From NCBI GenBank assembly GCA_963726765.1, contig CAVSDH010000013.1:1-64000 (forward strand): a stretch of 64,000 nt of DNA, in the 5' to 3' direction. The stretch is from CAIWHR01 sp963726765. GTDB lineage: Bacteria; Pseudomonadota; Gammaproteobacteria; Burkholderiales; Casimicrobiaceae. This document shows, one piece after another, positions 48,213 to 56,891 of the stretch (positions are counted from its first letter, which is position 1; every line of letters starts with the position of its first letter). Under the pieces are notes generated by a model, which saw nothing but the letters and a program-made list of their open reading frames with translations, did not search any database and was not told the origin of the DNA. Made by a program: the position numbers and the translations under genes.

Positions 48213-48350
48213 GGCTTGAACCGGGAAGCAAATGCGCGGGGCGCCGCGGTTTGTTGCGCTGCCGAATATACCCTACACTCGGCGGACGGCATGGTCCCCG
48301 GGACGCCCGCAGGCGGAACGGGACTTCCACCACATCGCGGGACAGTTATC

Positions 48351-50123
48351 TTGCCTTCAACTCGACGTCTTGGTATTGCGGCTAGCTTCTGCATCAGCGC
48401 AGTCGCGATCTCGTTCGCGGGCATCGCCCAAGGCCAGGCGCAATCCGGGCGGGAACCGCCCGCCCCGCCGGTTGCCGCGACGACTGGCGGCGGTCTCACG
48501 CCCGAGCTCATGTATCGCCTTTTGCTCGGCGACGTCGCGTTGCAGCGCGGCGAGCCGGCGCTCGCAGCCCGCGCTTATCTCGAGGCTGCCCGCGAGACGC
48601 GCGATCCGTTGCTTGCGCGACGGGCGACCGAGATCGCCGTCGGCGCACGGGCGCGGGCGCTCACGCTCGAGGCTGCGCGCTATTGGAGCGAGGTCGACCC
48701 GGCCGCTGCGCGGCCGAAGCAACTGATCGCGGCACTGGCGAACGGCGCGGGAGGCAAGGGATTTGACGGTCCGGGGGTCGGCAGCGACCTCAAAGTGGAG
48801 CTCGAACGGGTTCTTGCCGACGCGGCCGCCTCGCCCGCCACACTGGGGGAAGCGTTCCTCCAGCTCAATCGACTGCTCGCCCAGGAGCCCGACAAGCAGG
48901 CCACGTTGCGGCTGGTCGAAACGGTCGCGCAGCCCTACGCCGAACTCGCCGAGGCGCGTTTCGCGGTTGCGCTCGCCGCCTACAACACCGGACTGGCCGA
49001 TCTGTCGACGTCGTCGACCGCGCTGCGGGAGATCGATCGCGCACTGATGCTGAAGCCCGGCTGGGAGCGCGCGGCGATGCTGAAGGCCGAGATCCTCGGC
49101 AAGCGTTCGCGGACCGAGGCGACCGAATACCTGGTCGCCTATCTCAAGGCGCATCCGGATTCCAAGGCGGCGGCGGGATCGCTCGCCCAGTTCTATGTCG
49201 AGCAGAAGCGCTACGCGGATGCGCGCGCGATCTTCGAGCGGTTTTGGGCGGCGGACAAGGCCAATCGCGACTACGAGTTCGCAATCGCGGCGCTTGCTGT
49301 CCAGATGAAGGACTGGGAGAGCGCCGAGACGCTGTTCCAGGACCTGAAGCGGGCGAATTACGACGAAAACGGCGGCGTCGACCTCTATCTGGCGCAAATC
49401 GCCGAGGAAACCGGCCGCTACGCGCTCGCCTTCGAGCGCTACGTGGCGGTTCCCGACGGCGAGCGGGCCTGGGTCGCGAAGCTTCGCGCGGCGGCGATGC
49501 TCGCGAAACAGAACCAGATGGCCGAAGCACGGCGCTACCTCGCGGACCTGCCGGCTGTCACGATCGAACAACGCGTCCAGGTGCGGCAGGCCGAGGCGCA
49601 GCTTCTGCGCGACGCCGGCGACAATGCCGGCGCGTACGCCACGCTGGCGCAGGGGCTGGTCGAGCAGCCCGACCAGACGGAGCTTCTGTACGACATCGCG
49701 ATGGTTGCCGAAAAGCTCGACAAAATCGATGTCGTCGAGGCCCGCCTGACCCGGCTGATCGAATTGAACCCCGACAATGCGCAGGCGCTCAACGCGCTGG
49801 GTTATACGCTTGTCGACCGGACGCAGCGCACGGCGGAAGGCCTGGCGCTGATCGAGCGTGCGCACAAGCTGGCGCCCGACGACCCCTTCATCCTCGACAG
49901 CATGGGGTGGGCGCAGTTCCGGATGGGAAATCTCGACGTCGCCGAAGGATACCTGCGGCGCGCGCTTGCCGAGCGGCAGGATGCCGAGATCGCGTCGCAT
50001 CTCGGCGAAGTGCTCTGGGCGAAGGGAGAGAGGGCGCGCGCACAGGAAATCTGGCGGTCGCAGCTCAAGTCCACGCCCGACAATCCGGTGCTGCTCGAGA
50101 CGATGCGCCGGTACGCCCCGTAG
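48351..50123 (+). CDS. Exported tetratricopeptide-repeat protein
   Basis: A protein of about 590 residues with a signal peptide (LGIAASFCISAVAISFAGIA) and multiple TPR units, clearest near the C-terminus (NPDNAQALNALGYTLVDRT and APDDPFILDSMGWAQFRMGN). TPR proteins build protein complexes; this one is expected in the periplasm. I use the TTG at 48351 because it places the signal peptide correctly; an ATG at 48291 gives a longer lead. It precedes lolB by 3 bases, a conserved betaproteobacterial pairing that hints at an outer-membrane or lipoprotein role. Confidence 0.85.
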   Translation: MPSTRRLGIAASFCISAVAISFAGIAQGQAQSGREPPAPPVAATTGGGLTPELMYRLLLGDVALQRGEPALAARAYLEAARETRDPLLARRATEIAVGARARALTLEAARYWSEVDPAAARPKQLIAALANGAGGKGFDGPGVGSDLKVELERVLADAAASPATLGEAFLQLNRLLAQEPDKQATLRLVETVAQPYAELAEARFAVALAAYNTGLADLSTSSTALREIDRALMLKPGWERAAMLKAEILGKRSRTEATEYLVAYLKAHPDSKAAAGSLAQFYVEQKRYADARAIFERFWAADKANRDYEFAIAALAVQMKDWESAETLFQDLKRANYDENGGVDLYLAQIAEETGRYALAFERYVAVPDGERAWVAKLRAAAMLAKQNQMAEARRYLADLPAVTIEQRVQVRQAEAQLLRDAGDNAGAYATLAQGLVEQPDQTELLYDIAMVAEKLDKIDVVEARLTRLIELNPDNAQALNALGYTLVDRTQRTAEGLALIERAHKLAPDDPFILDSMGWAQFRMGNLDVAEGYLRRALAERQDAEIASHLGEVLWAKGERARAQEIWRSQLKSTPDNPVLLETMRRYAP

Positions 50124-50126
50124 CCG

Positions 50127-50702
50127 TTGTCCTCGCGCATCCGGGAAGGGGGTGTCGCGGCGGCACTGGCAGCGATCCTGCTCGCTGCCTGCGCGGCGGC
50201 GCCGCCGCGGGAACCGTTCCCCGGCAGCGCCGCGACCGACGCGCCATTCGCGATCGACGGGAGGCTGTCCGTGCGCCGCGGCAACGAGGCCGTGACCGCG
50301 AACTTTTCCTGGCGCCACGAGCCACATCGCGATGACATCAGCCTGTCGTCGCCGCTCGGGCAGGCGCTCGCCGAGATTTCCGCGGATGCGCTGACCCCGC
50401 GCTACGAACTTCGCGGAGCCGATGGCCGCCGCGAAGAGGCGCCCGATTGGTCGGCGTTGACCGAACGCGCTCTCGGCGCATCGTTGCCGGTCGAAGGGCT
50501 CGCCACGTGGATTGTCGGTGCGCCGCGCCCCGGTGCGCCCTATCGCGTCGAGTCCGACGGTTCCGGGCGACCCGCGGTGCTGCGGCAAGACGGGTGGGAA
50601 ATCGTCTTCGGGTACGCCGATGCCGAGGCTCGACTGCCCGCCCGCGTGCAGCTCTCGCAACAGGACGTCGAGCTCCGGATCGTCGTATTGCAGCGGCGCT
50701 GA
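50127..50702 (+). CDS. lolB: Outer-membrane lipoprotein LolB
   Basis: A 191-residue lipoprotein that receives lipoproteins from LolA and inserts them in the outer membrane. The signal peptide ends in the lipobox LLAAC (modified Cys about residue 22). The mature part is a beta-barrel-like fold, with FAIDGRLSVRRGNEAVTANF and DISLSSPLGQALAEI typical of LolB. The start is a TTG at 50127. ispE follows, the standard lolB-ispE order. Confidence 0.9.
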   Translation: MSSRIREGGVAAALAAILLAACAAAPPREPFPGSAATDAPFAIDGRLSVRRGNEAVTANFSWRHEPHRDDISLSSPLGQALAEISADALTPRYELRGADGRREEAPDWSALTERALGASLPVEGLATWIVGAPRPGAPYRVESDGSGRPAVLRQDGWEIVFGYADAEARLPARVQLSQQDVELRIVVLQRR

Positions 50703-50756
50703 ATGCGCCACCGACGAAGCCTTCCGATCCGCTGCGCTCACGTTGACAATTCCCGC

Positions 50757-51593
50757 ATGCGCACATTGACCGTCCCGGCGCCCGCCAAGCTCAATCTCTT
50801 TCTGCACGTGACCGGTCGTCGCGCGGACGGTCGACATTCGCTGGAAACGCTCCTCGTGCCACTCGACCATGGCGACACGGTGACGCTCGCGCTTCGCGAC
50901 GACGGCGCGATTGTCCGCGATTCGGGGTGGCAGGAGGTCCCGGCGGAACACGATCTCGCCGTGCGCGCGGCTCGCGCGCTCAAGTCGGCAACGGGTTGCC
51001 GCCTGGGCGTCGAGATCACCGTGACGAAGCGGATCCCCGTGGGCGGCGGGTTGGGCGGCGGGAGTTCCGACGCGGCATCCGTCCTCCTCGCGCTCAATCG
51101 GCTGTGGGGAATTCACCTTCCGCGGCCAATGCTCATGGAAATCGGTCTCGCGCTCGGGGCCGACGTTCCGTTCTTCGTCTTCGGCGAACCGGCGTTCGCG
51201 AGCGGCATCGGCGAGATCCTCCGGCCGGTGACCTACCCGGCGACGTGGGTCGCGATCATCGCGCCGTCCGTCAGCGTTTCCACCGCGAGCATTTTCGCGG
51301 CGCCGGAATTGACACGCGACACACCGTCGGCGAAAATGGACGTCTTTTCCGAGGGTTATGGCCGGAACGATCTGCAATCGGCGGCGATGGCGCGCCATCC
51401 GGAGATCGGCGTGGCCTTGGCCGAATTGCGCAAGCGCTCGCCGCATGCGCGGATGACGGGATCGGGGAGTTCGGTGTTCGCGTCGTTTGCATCGGGCGAG
51501 CTAGCGCGCGACGCCGTCCAGGCGAGGTTGCCCGGCATGCATGGCTTTGTTGCCCGCACGCTGTCCCGCCATCCGCTCGCCCCGCTCGCGTGA
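50757..51593 (+). CDS. ispE: 4-diphosphocytidyl-2-C-methyl-D-erythritol kinase
   Basis: A 278-residue GHMP kinase of the MEP isoprenoid pathway. It begins MRTLTVPAPAKLNLFLHVTG, with the catalytic Lys. The glycine-rich ATP motif is RIPVGGGLGGGSSDAASVLL, and the third GHMP motif is ARMTGSGSSVFASF. An ATG 18 codons upstream is possible, but 50757 matches the family start. It is followed by tRNA-Gln and prs. Confidence 0.95.
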   Translation: MRTLTVPAPAKLNLFLHVTGRRADGRHSLETLLVPLDHGDTVTLALRDDGAIVRDSGWQEVPAEHDLAVRAARALKSATGCRLGVEITVTKRIPVGGGLGGGSSDAASVLLALNRLWGIHLPRPMLMEIGLALGADVPFFVFGEPAFASGIGEILRPVTYPATWVAIIAPSVSVSTASIFAAPELTRDTPSAKMDVFSEGYGRNDLQSAAMARHPEIGVALAELRKRSPHARMTGSGSSVFASFASGELARDAVQARLPGMHGFVARTLSRHPLAPLA

Positions 51594-51661
51594 ACCCCGG
51601 AATCGATTCCAGCCGTAACGATTCGCGCCTCGTGCAACGCGGGTGCGGCGGTTTTTCCCGC

Positions 51662-51738
51662 TGGGGAGTCGCCAAGTTGGTTAAGGCACCGGATTTTGAT
51701 TCCGGCATTCGAAGGTTCGAATCCTTCCTCCCCAGCCA
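51662..51738 (+). tRNA. tRNA-Gln (anticodon TTG)
   Basis: A complete cloverleaf of 77 bases including an encoded CCA. The acceptor stem pairs TGGGGAG with CTCCCCA. The anticodon stem is CCGGA/TCCGG around loop TTTTGAT, with anticodon TTG at 51696-51698. The T loop is GGTTCGAATCC. Its position between ispE and prs is the conserved one in beta- and gammaproteobacteria. Confidence 0.97.
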
Positions 51739-51800
51739 TTTTTGCACGGGTACGTCGGGCGGCTGCGCCCGAGTCTCTGCGCGAGCCTGACGCCGCGGCC

Positions 51801-52751
51801 ATGGCGTTCGAGCGCATGCGAGTATTCACGGGCAACGCGAATCCGCGGCTGGCCGAGGCCGTGTGCCGTCATCTCAACATCAGCCTCGGACGCTGCGTGG
51901 TCGGCCGCTTCTCCGACGGCGAAGTGATGGTCGAGCTCCTCGAGAATGTTCGCGGGCGCGATGTGTTCGTTCTGCAATCGACCAGCGCGCCGACGAACGA
52001 CAATCTGATGGAGATCATGGTGATGGCGGACGCGCTGAAACGCGCATCTGCCGGGCGCATCACCGCGTGCATTCCGTATTTCGGCTATGCGCGCCAGGAC
52101 CGACGCCCGCGATCGGCACGCGTGCCGATTACCGCAAAGGTCGTCGCCGACATGCTGACGACGGTGGGCGTCAACCGGGCGATGGTGATGGACCTTCACG
52201 CGGACCAGATCCAGGGATTCTTCAACATCCCCGTCGACAACATCTACGCGACGCCCATCCTGCTGGGCGACCTATGGAAACAGAGCTACGAGGACCTCCT
52301 GGTCGTTTCGCCGGACGTCGGCGGCGTGGTTCGCGCGCGGGCGATCGCCAAGCGACTCGACTCCGATCTCGCGATCATCGACAAGCGTCGCCCCCGGGCC
52401 AACGTTTCGGAGGTGATGAACATCATCGGCGACGTTTCGGGGCGCACATGCGTGATCATGGATGACATCGTCGACACGGCGAACACGCTGTGCAAGGCGG
52501 CAACCGCGCTGAAGGAGCACGGCGCAAGGAAGGTGGTCGCCTACTGCACGCATCCGGTGCTCTCCGGCGGCGCGGTTGCGCGAATCGGCGCCTCGGAGCT
52601 CGACGAGATCGTCGTCACCGACACGATCCCGCTTACCGACGAAGCCCGAGCGTGTCCGCGCGTCCGCCAGCTCTCGTGCGCGCAGCTCCTCGCGGAAACC
52701 ATGACGAGGGTGTCGAACGAGGAATCCGTAAGCTCTCTGTTTACCGAGTAG
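51801..52751 (+). CDS. prs: Ribose-phosphate pyrophosphokinase
   Basis: A 316-residue enzyme that makes PRPP from ribose 5-phosphate and ATP for nucleotide, histidine and tryptophan synthesis. It begins with the family N-terminus (MRVFTGNANPRLAEAV). The flexible-loop arginines are in FGYARQDRRPRSARVPITAK, and the PRPP-binding signature is VIMDDIVDTANTL. It lies just after tRNA-Gln and before rplY. The repeats of locus B begin directly after its stop. Confidence 0.96.
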   Translation: MAFERMRVFTGNANPRLAEAVCRHLNISLGRCVVGRFSDGEVMVELLENVRGRDVFVLQSTSAPTNDNLMEIMVMADALKRASAGRITACIPYFGYARQDRRPRSARVPITAKVVADMLTTVGVNRAMVMDLHADQIQGFFNIPVDNIYATPILLGDLWKQSYEDLLVVSPDVGGVVRARAIAKRLDSDLAIIDKRRPRANVSEVMNIIGDVSGRTCVIMDDIVDTANTLCKAATALKEHGARKVVAYCTHPVLSGGAVARIGASELDEIVVTDTIPLTDEARACPRVRQLSCAQLLAETMTRVSNEESVSSLFTE

Positions 52752-53116
52752 CGCCGCGAGCCGGGAAGCCGGGGCCCCGCGCGCGGGTAGCGCGTGGGGA
52801 AGCGACCGGGGCGAGTCGGCGCAGGAGGCCGACGACGCACGCGCTGCATCTCTCTACCGAGGCGGAGGCCGAGGCGCGAGCCGGGAAGCCGGGGCCCGCG
52901 CGGGTAGCGCGTGGGGAAGCGACCGGGGCGAGTCGGCGCAGGAGGCCGACGACGCACGCGCTGCATCTCTCTACCGAGGCGGAGGCCGAGGCCGAGCGGG
53001 AAGCCGGGCCGCGCGCGGGTAGCGCGTGGGGAAGCGACCGGGGCGAGTCGGCGCAGGAGGCCGACGAACGCGTTGCATTTCGCTACCGAAGCGGAGGCCG
53101 AGGCGCGAGCCGGATA
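52752..53116. repeat. GC-rich intergenic repeat locus B (three tandem units)
   Basis: Three tandem units of about 115-117 bases fill the start of the prs-rplY spacer. The shared 32-base core, beginning GCGACCGGGGCGAGTCGGCG and ending AGGAGGCCGAC, is at 52802-52833, 52919-52950 and 53034-53065. Each unit also has the leader GCGAGCCGGGAAGCCGGG (shortened in unit 3), a GGGTAGCGCGTGGGGAA arm, and a trailing GCGGAGGCCGAG. The core differs from locus A at two bases. The third unit is the most diverged. Confidence 0.85.
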
Positions 53117-53176
53117 GCGGTGGTACCGGTACGGCGGTGGGTCGCCGGTCGGCTGGCGCGTGGCTCCGTTTCCGGT

Positions 53177-53182
53177 TATAAT
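53177..53182 (+). promoter_or_regulatory. -10 box of rplY promoter
   Basis: A perfect TATAAT, 123 bases upstream of the rplY start. The -35 region is GC-rich and does not match well, so the call rests on the -10 and its position after the repeat cluster. Confidence 0.5.
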
Positions 53183-53304
53183 TCAAAGCTTTCCCGGGCA
53201 GCGGGTCTCGAACCTTCTCCCCGGATGTCGCCAACCGCGGACGACCGTCAACTCGCATTTCCTGCGAGGATATCCGGAAGGCCGCAGACATCGGGAGCCG
53301 TACC

Positions 53305-54033
53305 ATGCAATTCGAATTCACCGCTTTTCCGCGTACGCAGGAAGGCCGCGGCGCGAGCCGCCGCATGCGGCGGTCCGGCAAGGCGCCGGGCATCGTCTAC
53401 GGAGGCGCCGGCGAGCCGCAGCCCATCGAGCTCGACCACAACGCGCTCTTTCATGCGCTGCGCAACGAGGCGTTTCACGCATCGATTCTCACGATGAAGC
53501 TCGGGAGCGCCGCGACGAAAGTTCTGCTGCGCGACGTGCAGATGCATCCCTTCCGAAACGAGATCCTGCACGTCGACTTCCAGCGCGTCGACGAGAATCG
53601 CAAGATCCACATGAAGGTGCCGCTCCACTTCGTCAACGGCGAGCTTTCGCCGGCGGTCAAGGTCTCCAGCGCAATCGTGACGCATGTTCTGAACGAGCTC
53701 GACGTTTCGTGCTTGCCGAAGGATCTTCCGGAGTTCATCGAAGTCGACCTTGCGACACTCGACGTCGGCCATTCGATCCACGTGTCGGCACTGAAGCTCC
53801 CGGCGGGAGTCTCGCTCGTCGTGCGGGGCAAAGCCGATCCCGTCGTCGCGGCGGCGATCGTGCCGAAGGCGGTGGTCGAGGAGGTGGTCGAAGCCGAAGT
53901 CGTGCCTGGCGCGGAGGCGGGCGCCGTTGCAGGGGCTGCGGCACCGGGCGCGCCTGCGGCCGAGGCGAAGCCGGCCGAGGCAGGCGGCGGCGACAAGAAA
54001 GACGCGGGCAAGGACGACAAGAAGAAGAAGTAG
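53305..54033 (+). CDS. rplY: 50S ribosomal protein L25 (CTC long form)
   Basis: A 242-residue bL25 of the long CTC type. The N-terminal 5S-rRNA-binding domain begins MQFEFTAFPRTQEGRGASRR, and VLLRDVQMHPFRNEILHVDF is the family core. A second beta domain follows, and the protein ends in a low-complexity Ala/Glu/Lys tail of about 50 residues. It is followed by a strong terminator and then pth; rplY-pth is a conserved pair. Confidence 0.95.
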   Translation: MQFEFTAFPRTQEGRGASRRMRRSGKAPGIVYGGAGEPQPIELDHNALFHALRNEAFHASILTMKLGSAATKVLLRDVQMHPFRNEILHVDFQRVDENRKIHMKVPLHFVNGELSPAVKVSSAIVTHVLNELDVSCLPKDLPEFIEVDLATLDVGHSIHVSALKLPAGVSLVVRGKADPVVAAAIVPKAVVEEVVEAEVVPGAEAGAVAGAAAPGAPAAEAKPAEAGGGDKKDAGKDDKKKK

Positions 54034-54057
54034 GCCTTCGCGTCGCCTCGGCACGAT

Positions 54058-54084
54058 GGCCCGCCGCATCCGGCGGGCCTTTTT
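54058..54084 (+). terminator. Rho-independent terminator after rplY
   Basis: Arms GGCCCGCCG and CGGCGGGCC form a perfect 9-base stem with a four-base loop, followed by TTTTT. Confidence 0.9.
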
Positions 54085-54128
54085 GCTGCCCGGGCGCAAC
54101 GCGCAGCCGGTAACGCTAGAGCATCCAC

Positions 54129-54716
54129 ATGGGCGCACCCATTCGTCTCGTCGTCGGACTTGGAAATCCGGGTCGCGAACACGACGCGACACGGCATAAC
54201 GCGGGCTTCTGGCTCGTCGATGCGCTCGCCGCGCAGCTGGGCGCCTCGTTTGCGACAGAATCGAAGTTTCACGGCCAGGTCGCACGCGCTGGCGATCTGC
54301 GGCTTCTGAAGCCCGGCACGTACATGAATCTGTCGGGCCGAGCCGTCGCGGCGCTCACCCGCTTCTTTGCCATTGCTCCTGCAGAAATTCTGGTCGCCCA
54401 CGACGAGCTCGATCTCCCGCCCGGCGAGTCGAAGATGAAAATCGGCGGCGGCAACGCCGGGCACAATGGCCTGCGCGACATCGACCTCCAGCTCGGCACG
54501 TCGGAATTCTGGCGGCTGCGGCTGGGAATCGGCCATCCGCGCGATTCCGCAATTCCTCAGCAGGACGTCGTTGACTACGTGCTGCGGCCGCCCTCCGCCG
54601 ACGAGCGTGCACGGATCGGTGCAGCGATCGAGCGGGCGCTCAAGGCGTGGCCCGCGATTGCCGCGGGCGATTTCGAGCGCGCGATGCTTCTGCTGCACAC
54701 GAAAGAGACGCCATGA
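54129..54716 (+). CDS. pth: Peptidyl-tRNA hydrolase
   Basis: A 195-residue enzyme that recycles peptidyl-tRNAs released from stalled ribosomes. The motifs are VVGLGNPGREHDATRHNAGF, with the catalytic His, KPGTYMNLSG, HDELDLPPGESKMKIGGGNA, and GHNGLRDIDLQLGT. It lies after the rplY terminator, so it probably has its own weak promoter. Its stop overlaps a short reading frame that ends at the ychF start. Confidence 0.95.
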   Translation: MGAPIRLVVGLGNPGREHDATRHNAGFWLVDALAAQLGASFATESKFHGQVARAGDLRLLKPGTYMNLSGRAVAALTRFFAIAPAEILVAHDELDLPPGESKMKIGGGNAGHNGLRDIDLQLGTSEFWRLRLGIGHPRDSAIPQQDVVDYVLRPPSADERARIGAAIERALKAWPAIAAGDFERAMLLLHTKETP

Positions 54717-54925
54717 CCGAGCGCGATTGCACGACGGTGAAAGCGCCCTTGCGCCACCCCTCGTCCGCTGGGGGCTTTGCAGCGCAGATCACCGCCGGCG
54801 GCATCCCGCGCTTGCGCACGCGCGCTTCGTGCCACGGATTTGCGCTGCACACACGGATGTCGTTGGCGAGAAGCCGACAACTCGGCAAATCGACGACCGA
54901 AACGAGTGCGGAGGCCGGTCGATGA
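54713..54925 (+). CDS. Doubtful 70-residue ORF between pth and ychF
   Basis: The ATG overlaps the pth stop (ATGA) and the stop overlaps the ychF start (ATGA), so it would be perfectly placed for coupled translation. The predicted peptide (MTERDCTTVKAPLRHPSSAG at the start) matches no family I recognise and has no hydrophobic core or motif. Its last third coincides with a stretch resembling the intergenic repeats at 44963 and 52752, which argues that this is repeat-derived spacer and not a gene. Confidence 0.2.
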   Translation: MTERDCTTVKAPLRHPSSAGGFAAQITAGGIPRLRTRASCHGFALHTRMSLARSRQLGKSTTETSAEAGR

Positions 54926-56016
54926 GCCTCAAATGCGGCATCGTCGGACTGCCCAACGTCGGCAAGTCGACATTGTTCAACGCTCTCACGCGCGCGGGCA
55001 TCGCCGCCGAGAATTATCCGTTCTGCACGATCGAGCCCAACGTCGGCATCGTCGAGGTGCCCGATCCGAGGCTCGCCGCGCTCGCCGCGATTGCGCGTCC
55101 CGAAAAAGTGATTCCGGCGACGGTCGAGTTCGTCGACATCGCCGGACTCGTCGCGGGCGCGTCGAAGGGCGAAGGGCTCGGCAACCAGTTCCTCGCGAAC
55201 ATTCGCGAGACCGACGCGATCGCGCACGTCGTCCGCTGCTTCGAGGACGACAACGTCGTCCACGTCGCAGGGAAGGTGAACCCTGTTTCGGACATCGCGA
55301 CGATCGACACCGAATTGGCGCTCGCCGATCTCGCGGCGGTCGAGAAGCAGCTCTCCAAATTCGAAAAGGTCGCGCGCGCCGGTGGCGACAAGGAAGCGCA
55401 GCGGATCGTTTCCGCACTGAAAAAAGTCGAGACGGTGCTGGACCAGGGCCTGCCCGCGCGCGCGGCGGATCTGTATCCCGAAGAGCGCGATGTCCTGCGC
55501 CCGTTCTTCCTGCTCACGATGAAGCCGACGATGTACGTGGCGAACGTCGGCGAGCACGGCTTTCACGACAATCCGCTGCTGGGCGCGGTGGAAGCGCATG
55601 CCGCGAAGGAAGGCGCCCCGGTGGTGCCGGTGTGCGCGTCGCTGGAGGCCGAGATCGCCGATCTCGACGGCGAGGACAAGCTCGCGTTTCTCGCCGACTT
55701 GGGCCTTTCCGAGCCGGGGCTCGACCGCGTCATCCACGCGGGGTACCGGCTGCTCGGACTCGAGACCTACCTCACGGCGGGACCCAAGGAGGTGCGCGCA
55801 TGGACGATCCACGCCGGTGCGACCGCGCCACAGGCGGCTGGCGTGATCCACACCGATTTCGAGAAGGGCTTCATACGCGCCGAGGTGATCGCGTTCGACG
55901 ATTACGTCGCCTGCAAGGGCGAGCACGGCGCGAAGGAGCGCGGCAAGATGCGGCTCGAGGGGCGCGACTACGTCGTGCGCGACGGAGACGTCATGCACTT
56001 CCGCTTCAACGTCTGA
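54922..56016 (+). CDS. ychF: Redox-regulated ATPase YchF (OLA1 family)
   Basis: A 364-residue Obg-related protein that prefers ATP. It begins MSLKCGIVGLPNVGKSTLFN, with the P-loop. The switch has AAENYPFCTIEPNVGIVEVP, G3 is FVDIAGLVAGASKGEGLGN, and the G4 position reads MYVANVGE, the altered NKxD that explains ATP use. A coiled-coil domain and a C-terminal TGS domain (ending GDVMHFRFNV) follow. ychF after pth is conserved across proteobacteria. Confidence 0.96.
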   Translation: MSLKCGIVGLPNVGKSTLFNALTRAGIAAENYPFCTIEPNVGIVEVPDPRLAALAAIARPEKVIPATVEFVDIAGLVAGASKGEGLGNQFLANIRETDAIAHVVRCFEDDNVVHVAGKVNPVSDIATIDTELALADLAAVEKQLSKFEKVARAGGDKEAQRIVSALKKVETVLDQGLPARAADLYPEERDVLRPFFLLTMKPTMYVANVGEHGFHDNPLLGAVEAHAAKEGAPVVPVCASLEAEIADLDGEDKLAFLADLGLSEPGLDRVIHAGYRLLGLETYLTAGPKEVRAWTIHAGATAPQAAGVIHTDFEKGFIRAEVIAFDDYVACKGEHGAKERGKMRLEGRDYVVRDGDVMHFRFNV

Positions 56017-56026
56017 CGGCGGCGCG

Positions 56027-56871
56027 ATGCCGAGTCTCAAGTTCACCAAGATGCAGGGGCTCGGCAACGACTTCGTCGTGCTCGACGGCATCACGCAGCA
56101 CGTCGACCTCTCGCTGGCCGAGCGGAAGCGCCTCGCGGATCGCCGCTATGGTGTCGGGTGCGACCAGATTCTCGTCGTGGAGAAGTCGACGCGTGCCGAC
56201 GTCGATTTCCGCTACCGGATCTGGAACGCCGACGGAGGCGAAGTCGAGCAATGCGGCAACGGCGCGCGCTGCTTCGTGCAATTCGTGCGCCAGCGAGGCC
56301 TGACCGGCAAGGACCGGATCAGGGTGGAAACCGCCGGCGGAGTCATCGTTCCCGAGGTCGTCGCAGGCGGCGAGGTGGCCGTCGACATGGGCCTGCCGCG
56401 CTTCATGCCTGCCGAGATTCCGTTCATTGGCGATGGCGATGCCATCGTCCGGCCGATCGACGTGGATGGCGAGACAGTGCTGGTGACGCTCGTCTCCATG
56501 GGCAATCCGCATGCGGTACAGGTCGTCGCCGACGTCGATCGCGCGCCGGTGGCCACGCAGGGGCCACAGGATCGAGCAGCATCCGCGGTTCCCGCGGCGG
56601 GTGAATGCGGGCTATGTGCAGGTGGTCGATCGCGCTAACATTCGGCTGCGGGTCTGGGAGCGGGGTGCGGGCGAGACACCGGCCTGCGGCACCGGGGCCT
56701 GCGCGGCGGTCGTGGCGGGAATTCGACGGGGGTTGCTGGACAGCGTCGTGCGCGTCGCGACCCGCGGCGGGAGCCTGACCGTCGGCTTGGCGCGGGCCGG
56801 GTGCGGCGGTGACGATGACTGGCCCGGCTTCGACGGTGTTCGAAGGCGAATGGGAACGGACCGCCGGGTGA
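56027..56871 (+). CDS. dapF: Diaminopimelate epimerase (two frameshifts)
   Basis: A PLP-independent racemase of about 280 residues that makes meso-diaminopimelate for lysine and peptidoglycan. The first catalytic cysteine is in QCGNGARCFVQF and the second in ETPACGTGACAAV. It begins MPSLKFTKMQGLGNDFVVLD. The frame changes near 56569-56570 (GP joins IEQHPRFPRR) and at 56788-56789, where TT should be one T to give LTVGWRG; the protein then ends MTGPASTVFEGEWERTAG at 56871. The pattern dapF-DUF484-xerC is conserved. Confidence 0.92.
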
Positions 56872-56891
56872 GGCACACGGTGGCAGCAACG

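Noticed and set aside
52752..53116. CRISPR array
   Set aside because: Units are 115-117 bases with near-identical centres, the core is 32 bases without unique spacers of regular length, and no cas gene is present.
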